Origin: a virus
DNA: 35,412 nt
Direction: 5' to 3' (one strand)
Virus record (IMG/VR): IMGVR_UViG_3300013103_000032
Span: 1 to 35,412 of that record
Shown in pieces: positions 25,703-32,623 of the stretch. Made by a program: the position numbers and the translations under genes. The number at the start of each line of letters is the position of its first letter. Positions within the stretch are counted from its first letter, which is position 1. Below the pieces are notes generated by a model. That model was given only the letters and a program-made list of their open reading frames with translations, did not search any database and had not been told where the DNA came from.

Positions 25703-28585
25703 ATGGCATGTAGTTCAATAGATAAGTTCAAACAAATAATAGAGACTCTTGAGAGTAACAAAGTTCCTTACAGTCAATTAGAAGCAACAGCCTTAAGAGA
25801 GTTAGAGAAGAACTTTCCAAAGGATGTAGAGAACGTACAGGAATACCTTACAAAGGAAGGAACATATGGAATCGGAGGATTTGCAACTGAAGCAAGTATC
25901 GTAGCGAACAAGTATGTAAGTAACCAACTTATTGGAGCAGGAGAGATCGTAGAAGGGTGGACATCACCTAAGATCAAGGCATGGCATGACAAAAGAATGG
26001 CAGACAGTAGACTGTATAAGGAAGCATATACAGCTCTTTCAACAGGATTTGGAAATGAAGAACTAATCAAAGAGATCAAGGCCAGTCTGTTTTTGACAGG
26101 AGACCTACCTAGAAAACTTATAGCGCAATTGACAACTATAGCAGACGAATCTGCAAGACGAACTCATGAGATCTTAGACTCAGAAATGCCTGCATTAGAC
26201 AGACGTATAGAGCAAGAAATAAAGAGTGAGAAAGACAGAGAGAAATTGAATGAGATCTTTGGCGTAAGTGGATTTGGAAATCTATTGGATATAGACGGCG
26301 TAGTAGAGAGACTGCAGAAGGGTGAACCTCTAGAGGACATTATAGCGTATGTGCGTAGTGCAGACGAGTATGGGACTATGCAGGACAAGAAGTCAGATGA
26401 ATTATTGAGTTATTATGTAGACAGGGACATCAAGGATCCTACTCTAATGAATGCAGGGACTGACCACGGAGTGGCAGCATTAGTAGCCCTTAAACTTCTA
26501 CAGAGAGACAACGAAGCGGGGTATAAACTATTCAAGAAAGTGTATAAGAACCACAATGGTCTGTATCAAGAGTTGTTCGAATTGACAAGTGCAGTGAAAT
26601 CTCTTAACGACGTAGTGAATAAGAATAAGCATAACATGAGTGTAGGAGCAGCACAAGACGTAGCATATAACGACTATGACGGACATAACACTATGGAAGT
26701 GTATGACGACCTTCATGAGTATCATATATTGGAAGAGGGTGACGAGCATAAGAGTATATACACGAGTGAAAGTACACCTTGGCAAATCTTGACATTACCT
26801 TCTGAGAAGAATCTAGGACTAGCCTTTAGAAAGAAAGACAGTCAATTCCAAGAAGGACTTGGAGTGAATAAGAATAGAATAGCAAATGGACTTCATTTGG
26901 ATAGTAAATTCGTAGAGGGTAAGTTCGACAAGAACACAACAGAAGAAGAGAAACTAGACTGGCTTAGTACCAATAACATCATCATGACAGATCATGGAAC
27001 ATATAGCACATATAGAAAGATCTTGAATATGGACGAGTTCAATGGAGCGAGTGGGAAGAAGAATATAGCACATACCTTATATAGAACATATGTACATAAT
27101 CTAGGCCTTATAGAGACAAACTCTGCAAGACAGTTCATTGTAGATCGTATGACTACAAAGGGGGACCATGGGGCATTAGATGCCTTAGAACGTATAATAG
27201 GGAACAATGCGAAAGTAAAGATGGATGACAGGAAAGAAGTGCCTGTATTCCTGGACACAGATGTGCCTTGGAAGACTATAAAAGAGAAGTATCCTAAAGT
27301 ACATAAGATGTATAAGGAAGCGAAGAATCTATCTAGTTATGGAAACTTCAACGCACAAGTAAAGTATGTGCGTAAAGACGTGAGTGACATGATCGTAGGT
27401 CACAGACAAGACAGTCTATTCAGTGACAACTCACCTAGAATCCAAGAGTGGGAACGTGTGTATAAGCAACTAGTACAGATGGTCAAACTTAAGATGGTCG
27501 TAGCCAATCCAGCAAAACTGGGTGTGGACATGATGAGTAATGCAGGTGTATTGATGACTATGGATGTGGACGCAATGTCTGCAGCCAAGCGTGCAAAGGA
27601 AGCAATCCAGTATTCAGACGAAATGAGTAAACTAGAGGGCGAACTTGTTAAAGCGAAATTGGGATTGTCAATGGCAGAAGCCGTACAAACTCAGACGAAA
27701 GGGAGTGTACATAGAACATCTATGGCACAAAATAGAGTAGACAAAGCACTTAATGCAATAAAAGTACATCCTTATTATGACGCGATCAAGTATGGATTTA
27801 TCCAATCAATGGGAACATCTATGGCAATCAAAGAGTTCGACACAATTAGTGGACTTCAACATACAATAGACAACATGGTGAAGAAAGTAGTGGAAGATGG
27901 AAATGGGAATAAAACAGAAGTACATAAAGCAATCGTATGGTGGATGAATGCAGGATTTAATGTAGACGGAATCTTAGAGGCGGCAAGTAAAATAAGCGCA
28001 ATAGAGGGAACGAGTTTTAGTCAAGAATTAATGGATATTGGGAAAAGATTGAAAGACAAGAAGACGAGTGAAGATACTGTAAGGTATTTAAGTGAATTTA
28101 TGGCAGCACCTAGTTCTGAAGCCGTTAGGCAAGGAAGTAGAGTAATGCAACTTGGAGACGCAATGGCCAGATGGGCATTGTACCAAGATCGTGTAGAGAA
28201 GGGTATTAAAGAATATAAAGATGTGAATAAGCAAAAGCCTGTAGGTGGTGCCTTAGAAAAGATAAAAGATGATGCGGCAATTATTGCCTTAGATACGTTC
28301 GTGGATTACAGACTGAATATGCCTGCAAAGATCAAACAATTGAGTGATATTGGAGTATTATTATTCCCGTCGTTCTGGATGAGAACGCAGAAAGTTATAT
28401 ACGGTCTTGCAAAGAATACGCCCTTAAATGCGGGAGTGGGATTCTTAATAGCAGACCTATTAGGGACGACTGGAGCCAGTCTAATGAGTGCGAATATTAT
28501 TACGAAGGGTGTGAATGGAAACATACTACATCCAGGTGTGGATGTTCTAAGTTACGAGACTATATTATTTACAGGAGGGTTCTAA
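25703..28585 (+). CDS. 960-aa continuation of the vRNAP-like frame (candidate vRNAP C-terminal domain)
   Basis: The start ATG directly follows the TAG of the vRNAP-like gene, in the same reading frame with no spacer. An AAAAGGTG sequence ends 9 bases before the ATG, so independent initiation is possible. The protein is mostly helical, without obvious catalytic motifs. Its end (FVDYRLNMPAKIKQLSDIGVLL, FPSFWMRTQKVIYGLAKNTP and a hydrophobic GVGFLIADLLGTTGASLMSA segment) has the look of the C-terminal part of giant injected phage proteins. In N4 the C-terminal domain of vRNAP is needed for its packaging into virions. By order and combined length this ORF is the best candidate for that domain, either as a separate chain or by read-through of the TAG. 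Its TAA overlaps the opposite-strand stop. Confidence 0.65.
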   Translation: MACSSIDKFKQIIETLESNKVPYSQLEATALRELEKNFPKDVENVQEYLTKEGTYGIGGFATEASIVANKYVSNQLIGAGEIVEGWTSPKIKAWHDKRMADSRLYKEAYTALSTGFGNEELIKEIKASLFLTGDLPRKLIAQLTTIADESARRTHEILDSEMPALDRRIEQEIKSEKDREKLNEIFGVSGFGNLLDIDGVVERLQKGEPLEDIIAYVRSADEYGTMQDKKSDELLSYYVDRDIKDPTLMNAGTDHGVAALVALKLLQRDNEAGYKLFKKVYKNHNGLYQELFELTSAVKSLNDVVNKNKHNMSVGAAQDVAYNDYDGHNTMEVYDDLHEYHILEEGDEHKSIYTSESTPWQILTLPSEKNLGLAFRKKDSQFQEGLGVNKNRIANGLHLDSKFVEGKFDKNTTEEEKLDWLSTNNIIMTDHGTYSTYRKILNMDEFNGASGKKNIAHTLYRTYVHNLGLIETNSARQFIVDRMTTKGDHGALDALERIIGNNAKVKMDDRKEVPVFLDTDVPWKTIKEKYPKVHKMYKEAKNLSSYGNFNAQVKYVRKDVSDMIVGHRQDSLFSDNSPRIQEWERVYKQLVQMVKLKMVVANPAKLGVDMMSNAGVLMTMDVDAMSAAKRAKEAIQYSDEMSKLEGELVKAKLGLSMAEAVQTQTKGSVHRTSMAQNRVDKALNAIKVHPYYDAIKYGFIQSMGTSMAIKEFDTISGLQHTIDNMVKKVVEDGNGNKTEVHKAIVWWMNAGFNVDGILEAASKISAIEGTSFSQELMDIGKRLKDKKTSEDTVRYLSEFMAAPSSEAVRQGSRVMQLGDAMARWALYQDRVEKGIKEYKDVNKQKPVGGALEKIKDDAAIIALDTFVDYRLNMPAKIKQLSDIGVLLFPSFWMRTQKVIYGLAKNTPLNAGVGFLIADLLGTTGASLMSANIITKGVNGNILHPGVDVLSYETILFTGGF

Positions 28586-28589
28586 CCCT
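28576..28589. terminator. Small hairpin spanning the convergent stop codons
   Basis: AGGGT and ACCCT pair around TCTA, followed on the plus strand by TCCTTTC. The stop codons of both convergent genes lie in the loop and 3' arm. A 5-bp stem is weak, so this is only a candidate bidirectional terminator. No better one was seen at the convergence point. Confidence 0.3.
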
Positions 28590-28731
28590 TCCTTTCGGAG
28601 TTAAGTTCGGATATTACTGAGTACAGTACGTATGCAACGAATAGAAGCACTATGAGCCAAAAGGCGGCATAAGCAGCAATACATCCAATAACAATGGCAA
28701 TCGCCATCATGAAGTGTTTAAAGTTCTCCAT
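28582..28731 (-). CDS. 49-aa single membrane-spanning protein
   Basis: A short gene read from ATG 28,731 to TAG 28,582, preceded by a near-perfect ribosome site (AGGAGATCA). It starts inside the end of the kinase gene (14-base overlap). The translation begins MENFKHFMM, then about 30 residues are almost entirely hydrophobic (AIAIVIGCIAAYAAFWLIVL, then LFVAYVLYSVI), and it ends SELNSERKG. This predicts one long or two tightly packed membrane helices and a charged C-terminus. A small holin-like or membrane-remodelling role is possible but unproven. Its stop overlaps the stop of the opposing virion gene. Confidence 0.7.
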   Translation of the reverse strand: MENFKHFMMAIAIVIGCIAAYAAFWLIVLLFVAYVLYSVISELNSERKG

Positions 28732-29233
28732 TGATCTCCTTTAGGATAGTCCACGAAGCATTCTCATCTCCGTTCACCTTAGTAAAGCGGATAGACTCCT
28801 CGTCAAGGAAGGACTCAATAGCCACTCCAATGTCGTCGGACTCAGATTCTGTCTGGTTCCTGCCGTTTGGATTGTACGCCTTTGTCCTATTAATAAAGAA
28901 GTACTCATTATCGTATAGAGAGTTCACCTCTCGTACGAATGGGACGAATGTCTTTGGAAAGTCTAGAGGTGTATATAGTATAGAAAGTAGAAGTGGACTG
29001 TCAGTTATGACATAGTCTACCTTACCTTTTAGTCTAGCTATTCTCCTGTGTTGTTTAGCGAAGATGTAATCTTGTTGGGCGAAGAGGTTATCCCTCTCTT
29101 CCCATACAACGTCCTTAGCATACTCTGTAACGAGTTCTACCTCTAGGCCTTGCAACTTCATCTGTGCGAATAGCATAGCAGCCGTAGTCGACTTACCGGC
29201 ACCTGGCTGGCCAATTAAATTAATTACCTTCAT
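28718..29233 (-). CDS. P-loop nucleotide/nucleoside kinase-like ATPase
   Basis: A 171-aa protein that probably phosphorylates a nucleotide or related small substrate. The Walker A motif GQPGAGKST is at residues 8-16 right after the first strand (KVINLI). VELVTEYAKDVVW at 32-44 and the Walker-B-like strand DYVITDSPLLL at 73-83 (Asp-Ser-Pro) match the AAA/NadR-like kinase group often found in phages. The C-terminal half includes a lid-like FFINRTKAYNPNGRNQ with Arg residues. The start overlaps the 79-aa gene by 14 bases and has an AAGGAGAGA site. It sits with ribonucleotide reductase and MazG-like genes in one nucleotide-metabolism block. The substrate cannot be told from the sequence. Confidence 0.8.
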   Translation of the reverse strand: MKVINLIGQPGAGKSTTAAMLFAQMKLQGLEVELVTEYAKDVVWEERDNLFAQQDYIFAKQHRRIARLKGKVDYVITDSPLLLSILYTPLDFPKTFVPFVREVNSLYDNEYFFINRTKAYNPNGRNQTESESDDIGVAIESFLDEESIRFTKVNGDENASWTILKEINGEL

Positions 29234-29459
29234 CTATTCTCTCCTTAGCGCGTATGACCTTTCGCATAGACCGTATAAGGTCTAAGGCAGCGAGGTCTAC
29301 GCTGTGTCCTTGCATAACGTTAACAGTTAGTGTGTGCTCAAACAGTCCCTTAGATGTAGAGGTGGCTACAACAATAGTGCCTGGCATAACATCCTTGGTA
29401 CGTACCTTCAAAGGGTGTATCTTAATATGTATGTCTAAAGGTTCTTCTATCTCGTTCAT
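29220..29459 (-). CDS. Hypothetical 79-aa protein
   Basis: The start follows AAGGAGAATAA. The N-terminal two thirds are beta-rich (LDIHIKIHPLKVRTKDVMPGTIVVATS, HTLTVNVMQGHSVDLAALDLIRSM), and the C-terminus is a basic helix. No family recognised. It lies between a 136-aa unknown and the nucleotide kinase in a tight run (10-bp gap before, 14-base overlap after), so it is probably cotranscribed and cotranslated with the kinase. Confidence 0.6.
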   Translation of the reverse strand: MNEIEEPLDIHIKIHPLKVRTKDVMPGTIVVATSTSKGLFEHTLTVNVMQGHSVDLAALDLIRSMRKVIRAKERIDEGN

Positions 29460-29468
29460 TTATTCTCC

Positions 29469-29879
29469 TTATTGGAATAGGTTTTTACCAACTCGTTCAG
29501 GCCTAGCCTTTGAAGTCGGAGTGTCTTTAGCCTCTTGGGCTCGTAGTAATTTACGCTCTTTTAGGGACATAACCTTCACAGTCTTAGCGCCATTCTTTTT
29601 CATATCCTGGATCTTGACCTTAAGCATCATATAGTACTCATCAATTTCGTCGTCATCTATAGTCAGCTTAACAGTGGCTCTGTTCTTACCACCTTTGTCA
29701 GATCCAAAGTAAGCAACGAATTGTGTAGAGTTTTTAAGTTGTTGTAAATAACCACCTGTAAAGTTTTCAAGTGTTTTACCCTCAGGGGCGATTTCAGTTA
29801 GTGTAGCGTCCATATCAGTCATGGCATCCTCCAGTGTGTTTGTTAGTATCGAGCTATCAAATAGTTCGTGTAGGGTCAT
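29469..29879 (-). CDS. Hypothetical 136-aa protein, first gene of the downstream early-type operon
   Basis: I chose ATG 29,879 over the upstream in-frame ATG at 29,894, because an excellent AAGGAGGT site lies 6 bases before the former and would otherwise be inside the coding region. The protein has an acidic N-terminal helix region, a short beta region (STQFVAYFGSDKGGKNRATVKLTIDDDEIDEYYMMLKVKI) and a basic C-terminus (SKARPERVGKN). No family recognised. The combination of strong ribosome site and a promoter-like element 28 bp upstream marks it as a well expressed lead gene. Confidence 0.65.
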   Translation of the reverse strand: MTLHELFDSSILTNTLEDAMTDMDATLTEIAPEGKTLENFTGGYLQQLKNSTQFVAYFGSDKGGKNRATVKLTIDDDEIDEYYMMLKVKIQDMKKNGAKTVKVMSLKERKLLRAQEAKDTPTSKARPERVGKNLFQ

Positions 29880-29906
29880 AAAGACCTCCTTCATTGAGTA
29901 TAGTGT

Positions 29907-29928
29907 ATTATAGCACGGGTAACCTTAG
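29907..29928 (-). promoter_or_regulatory. Minus-strand promoter: CTAAGG-N10-TATAAT with extended -10
   Basis: Read on the minus strand, CTAAGG (29,928-29,923) is followed by ten bases and TATAAT (29,912-29,907) within TGCTATAAT, an extended -10. This is the same spacing as the plus-strand elements. It lies 28 bp upstream of the start of the 136-aa gene. Confidence 0.7.
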
Positions 29929-29978
29929 AGACAGTTTAAGCACCTTACGGAAATGGGCAAAACCCTAAGGACCGTTAT

Positions 29979-30009
29979 GGCCTTATCACCCTTGACCTAA
30001 GATAAGGCC
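29979..30009. repeat. 9-bp perfect inverted repeat, 13-base loop
   Basis: GGCCTTATC (29,979-29,987) and GATAAGGCC (30,001-30,009) are exact reverse complements. Neither side has a U-rich run, so a simple terminator is unlikely. A protein-binding site or RNA structure just upstream of the minus-strand promoter is more likely. Confidence 0.7.
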
Positions 30010-30064
30010 TTAAACCCCTTTAAACTGTATCTAATACCTAAACCTCTACTAGACAGTAGTGTGC

Positions 30065-30120
30065 AAAAAAAAAGAATGGTCGTAGGTACTATACATCGAA
30101 GTTCGTAAGTAGCTTACGAC
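30065..30120 (-). terminator. Candidate minus-strand terminator with T9 run
   Basis: On the minus strand, GTCGTA (30,120-30,115) can pair with TACGAC (30,084-30,079). Five bases and then nine T residues (30,073-30,065) follow. This could end transcripts from the MazG-like operon. The pairing competes with the more stable hairpin at 30,103-30,119, so the call is weak. Confidence 0.35.
30103..30119. promoter_or_regulatory. 7-bp hairpin with 3-base loop, candidate vRNAP promoter
   Basis: TCGTAAG and CTTACGA pair perfectly around a 3-base loop (TAG on the plus strand). N4 vRNAP promoters are hairpins with a 5-7 bp stem and a 3-base loop having a purine at the centre. This one has A at the centre on the plus strand, which would be the template for the downstream minus-strand genes. 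The link to the vRNAP-like gene is inference. Confidence 0.45.
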
Positions 30121-30123
30121 AGT

Positions 30124-30136
30124 CATACATTGTATG
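30124..30136. promoter_or_regulatory. 5-bp hairpin with 3-base loop, adjacent to the first
   Basis: CATAC and GTATG pair around ATT, four bases from the neighbouring 7-bp hairpin. Two such hairpins side by side in the one large gap of the early-type block suggest tandem sites. An AT-rich 5-bp stem could still arise by chance. Confidence 0.35.
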
Positions 30137-30335
30137 TATATCGTAAACACTTACCCTAAGGAGTGCTAAGGCAGTCTAGGGTCAGCTGAGGAAAGAGCGG
30201 GTGTTCCTAGGTGTAGCCGAGGATCCTTACCTTACTATTACCTTCCTGTTACTTACCCTCTCTAATGTAGACACGGCGAGTCACCCACAAACCATACTTT
30301 ATGACAAACAAACCTACCCTTTTATTAAGTAGAGA

Positions 30336-30431
30336 CTACACCTTACCAGCAAGCCTATCAAAAGCGTCTTTCAACTCCTTAACAGACAAGCCTATATTAG
30401 CCCTTATCCAAGTCATTATATAATGTATCAT
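30336..30431 (-). CDS. Small ORF, 31 aa, coupled to the MazG-like gene
   Basis: ATG 30,431 overlaps the TGA of the MazG-like gene (ATGA), a usual coupling arrangement, with a weak AAGG upstream. The translation starts MIHYIMTWIRANIGL and continues SVKELKDAFDRLAGKV. The latter part is a clear amphipathic helix resembling the start of the 147-aa protein (QGIKDAFKGLDKILEE). It is too short for a family call. A chance ORF cannot be excluded. Confidence 0.4.
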   Translation of the reverse strand: MIHYIMTWIRANIGLSVKELKDAFDRLAGKV

Positions 30432-30889
30432 GACCTTGCATCCAATATAGCCTGTAATCTGTCCTCAGGAGGAGTAAAATCTGTAGGCTTTGTAATCTTT
30501 CCTTTATCATCCTTAGGAGCGTGTAGCTTCTGTAAATTAGCCTCATGAACAACCTGTAGACCTTCAACCATCTGAGCAGGCGTAAGTCCCAATTGGAACA
30601 GTGCACCATAGTTCAAATAGATCGAGTCTAAGTGTTTGTCAAATCTATCGACGTCAGAGATGGCACCACCTTCGATAGTTGCCCAGGTCATAATGTGACG
30701 TGACATCTCTTTAGGTGTGTCAGAGTCCAGAGTCATTCCATGTCCAGGTGTGTCGAAGCCTTCAAGGGCCTCTTCAATCTGCATAGAAGACTGTAAAGCA
30801 TCATCATAAGATCCTGGAGTATTTCCCCAAGCCTTATTGATCTTACATATGTCTTCTATAAGTGTGTATGACTGTTTTTTATTAATCAT
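30428..30889 (-). CDS. MazG / PRA-PH-like NTP pyrophosphohydrolase
   Basis: A 153-aa all-alpha protein that probably hydrolyses a nucleoside triphosphate to the monophosphate. E39-E40-x2-E43 gives the metal-binding EExxE of the MazG superfamily, and D84-x3-D88 (RFDKHLDSIYLNYG) supplies the second acidic pair. The C-terminal VVHEANLQKL-x-KGKITKPTDFTPP matches the 'vH.sNmsKl...GKv.Kp..f.pP' ending of phage phosphoribosyl-ATP pyrophosphohydrolase-like proteins. The start is at TAATG with the upstream gene. It belongs with the ribonucleotide reductase, DUF3310 and kinase genes as part of nucleotide-pool control. Confidence 0.75.
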   Translation of the reverse strand: MINKKQSYTLIEDICKINKAWGNTPGSYDDALQSSMQIEEALEGFDTPGHGMTLDSDTPKEMSRHIMTWATIEGGAISDVDRFDKHLDSIYLNYGALFQLGLTPAQMVEGLQVVHEANLQKLHAPKDDKGKITKPTDFTPPEDRLQAILDARS

Positions 30890-31332
30890 TACCCTATATC
30901 CACTATCAGAGCTTTTAACTCAGCAAGTGTCTTTAGAGTGTGCGCAGTATGTGGTTTAACAGGTTCAGATCTCTTTAGAGTATTATTTATAATCTCATCG
31001 ATCATCTTAATGTTGTGACAATTTATACAGTAAGGCTCGTCCTCTGGAGCAGGCTCTTCGTAATATTCCTCATCATCTTCAGAGATATTCAAGTACGCAG
31101 CTAACCCATCTGACATAGTGTCAGTAGGAATTTCAGTACCATACTTCTTAGTAAGTGCATCTAACTCCTCTTCAGGATTCATATACATAGGCTCTTCAAA
31201 GTCTATATAAGTCTGTCTAGGGTCGTCTAAAGTCTCTTTAGTCTTGTGGTCTTCTATAACATTCTCAATCTCTTCTAGGATCTTATCCAGGCCTTTGAAA
31301 GCGTCTTTTATACCTTGTTTTGTAATATTCAT
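30889..31332 (-). CDS. Acidic CxxC protein, 147 aa, unknown
   Basis: A strongly acidic protein (DEEYYEEPAPEDEP) with a single CINCH motif near residue 100 that could bind a metal only as a dimer or with other ligands. The N-terminus is a helix (KQGIKDAFKGLDKILEEIENVIEDHKTKETL). The start is preceded by AAAGGAAACAC. It follows a 109-bp gap and is coupled by TAATG to the MazG-like gene. No family recognised. Confidence 0.6.
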   Translation of the reverse strand: MNITKQGIKDAFKGLDKILEEIENVIEDHKTKETLDDPRQTYIDFEEPMYMNPEEELDALTKKYGTEIPTDTMSDGLAAYLNISEDDEEYYEEPAPEDEPYCINCHNIKMIDEIINNTLKRSEPVKPHTAHTLKTLAELKALIVDIG

Positions 31333-31365
31333 GTGTTTCCTTTTATTTATTATTGTTTACCAGTG

Positions 31366-31425
31366 CCTGATGCAGTTTGCAACCAGGAACCATTCGGCCA
31401 CTACGGTATGGACAATGAATGTCCA
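31366..31425. repeat. Two hairpins in the 109-bp gap before the acidic CxxC gene
   Basis: TGGACA (31,409-31,414) and TGTCCA (31,420-31,425) pair around a 5-base loop. A second, bulged hairpin pairs CCTG..TGCA with TGCA..CAGG (31,366-31,387). The region has no U-run typical of a terminator and no clear promoter hexamers. It may be an RNA processing or regulatory structure between the phosphoesterase and CxxC genes. Confidence 0.5.
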
Positions 31426-31441
31426 CTCCCATATTGTATAC

Positions 31442-32623
31442 TTAGGCATCTACCATCTTTATATTAAAGACAGCCCTACTCAATTCACCATACTCAGTGT
31501 GGTATGTAATAGCCTTAGCATACCCTATAGAGCCTCTGTAGCCAATTGACTGTGCCCAAAAATCCTGAGGAATAAGATTCTTATGGACTTCTGTTGTACA
31601 TAACTTACCCTCTTTAATCTCATTGTGGTGTAGGTGTCCGAAGTGGAAGTATCTATACTCAGAGTCTGAGAACGTAGCAGCATTGTCTGCGACTAATGTC
31701 TCAGCAGCTCCTGTAGGCCGAAGTTGATGACCATGCGCAAAACCTAAGATGTTCCTACCAAATGTATGGTATTGCTGTGTAAGTTCTCTATCTTGGTAAC
31801 CTATAACAACCCTTGGTTCGTTCTTATACCATGCAGCAAGAAATGCCTTAAGGTATATAGGAACTTGGTCATTATGATTTCCAGGGACAGAGTAGAAATA
31901 TACAATCTCATGTTTTAGAAGGGCTTGATCAATTATGTTCAACATAATGTCAAACGTAGCCTTAACAGTCGTAGAGTGCCTACCATCAACATCAAGATGA
32001 TGGCCAGACTTCGTCTGTTTAGAGTCATCCACTGCATGCATCAGATCACCTAAATCAGTAATCACAGCGTACCGTGAAGCAGGGGCTGTAGCAACTAAAT
32101 AGTTCATAGATTCCTTAACCCACTCAGCAACAATCTTAGTATCCCAATTCTGACCATGGTGTGCATCATCTCCGTGGATAAGTGCTCCGACATGTAAGTC
32201 TGGGATAGGGTAGAATGTCGTTAGAAGGTCCTCAGAGATAGTGGGAGCAGTAACTGCGTCAATAGGTTTAACATCTTCTATAATAATGCCTACAGCCTCT
32301 CTGAAAGCATTTAATTGCTGTTCCTTCTCTACATCTGCCTTAATCCAAACTCCACCATCTTCTAACTTGTGATACCTAGAGATACCCGTCAGGATAGTCC
32401 CTTCATGTACAGATACACCTTGTTCAAGTTCTAACAAGCCTTTGGCTTTGTAAGTCTTTACTCGTGTGTACGTAGAAGCAGCACCTTTCTTAGAGATACC
32501 AAACTTCTTACAAAGATGTTTATGGAAGTCTAATGTGTTCCCAGAGAATACTTTGTATTCCTCTATGAACTCCTGTTGTGTAATCTTTTGTTTAGAGCCT
32601 TTGGCTCGTCCTTGTTTACCCAT
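31442..32623 (-). CDS. Calcineurin-like metallophosphoesterase with N-terminal HTH-like region
   Basis: A 393-aa protein from ATG 32,623, which shares a base with the upstream TAA (TAATG). An in-frame ATG at 32,635 would lie inside the previous gene and lacks a spaced ribosome site. Metal-ligand motifs of the calcineurin-like phosphoesterase family are all present in order: D-L-H near 142-144, LGD near 191-193 (LGDLMHA), GNH near 248-250 (PGNHND), HGH near 297-299 and GHLHH near 329-333. Residues 1-65 are basic and helical (QEFIEEYKVFSGNTLDFHKHLCKKFGISKKGAAST), like a helix-turn-helix DNA-binding segment. Such phage enzymes may act as nucleases or phosphodiesterases on DNA or nucleotides. The substrate is not determinable here. 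Confidence 0.85.
   Translation of the reverse strand: MGKQGRAKGSKQKITQQEFIEEYKVFSGNTLDFHKHLCKKFGISKKGAASTYTRVKTYKAKGLLELEQGVSVHEGTILTGISRYHKLEDGGVWIKADVEKEQQLNAFREAVGIIIEDVKPIDAVTAPTISEDLLTTFYPIPDLHVGALIHGDDAHHGQNWDTKIVAEWVKESMNYLVATAPASRYAVITDLGDLMHAVDDSKQTKSGHHLDVDGRHSTTVKATFDIMLNIIDQALLKHEIVYFYSVPGNHNDQVPIYLKAFLAAWYKNEPRVVIGYQDRELTQQYHTFGRNILGFAHGHQLRPTGAAETLVADNAATFSDSEYRYFHFGHLHHNEIKEGKLCTTEVHKNLIPQDFWAQSIGYRGSIGYAKAITYHTEYGELSRAVFNIKMVDA

Larger units (their letters stand above)
29880..30335. other. Non-coding region rich in hairpins (456 bp)
   Basis: There is no credible gene on either strand; the longest alternatives are chance ORFs of 15-40 codons. The region holds the minus-strand promoter, a 9-bp inverted repeat, two short hairpins with 3-base loops, an A9 run, and repeated GGTAAG/CTTACC words including two exact copies of ACTTACCCT (30,149-30,157 and 30,251-30,259). 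It separates the MazG-like/31-aa genes from the kinase operon. It could hold early promoters, a terminator and possibly replication-control sites. Confidence 0.6.

Noticed and set aside
25243-25761. 172-codon minus-strand frame across the vRNAP stop
   Set aside because: It is antisense to two coding regions and its hydrophobic composition comes from reading the opposite strand; no ribosome site or neighbours on that strand support it.
30301-30423. 40-codon plus-strand frame opposite the 31-aa minus-strand ORF
   Set aside because: There is no ribosome site, no plus-strand genes nearby, and the minus-strand alternative is coupled to its upstream gene.
31360-31430. tRNA-like sequence on the minus strand (a 5-bp stem with a 7-base loop, and a GTGGCCGAATGGT stretch like a D-arm)
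   Set aside because: The arms occur in the wrong order, there is no matching acceptor stem and no T-loop. The base after the would-be anticodon is T rather than a purine.
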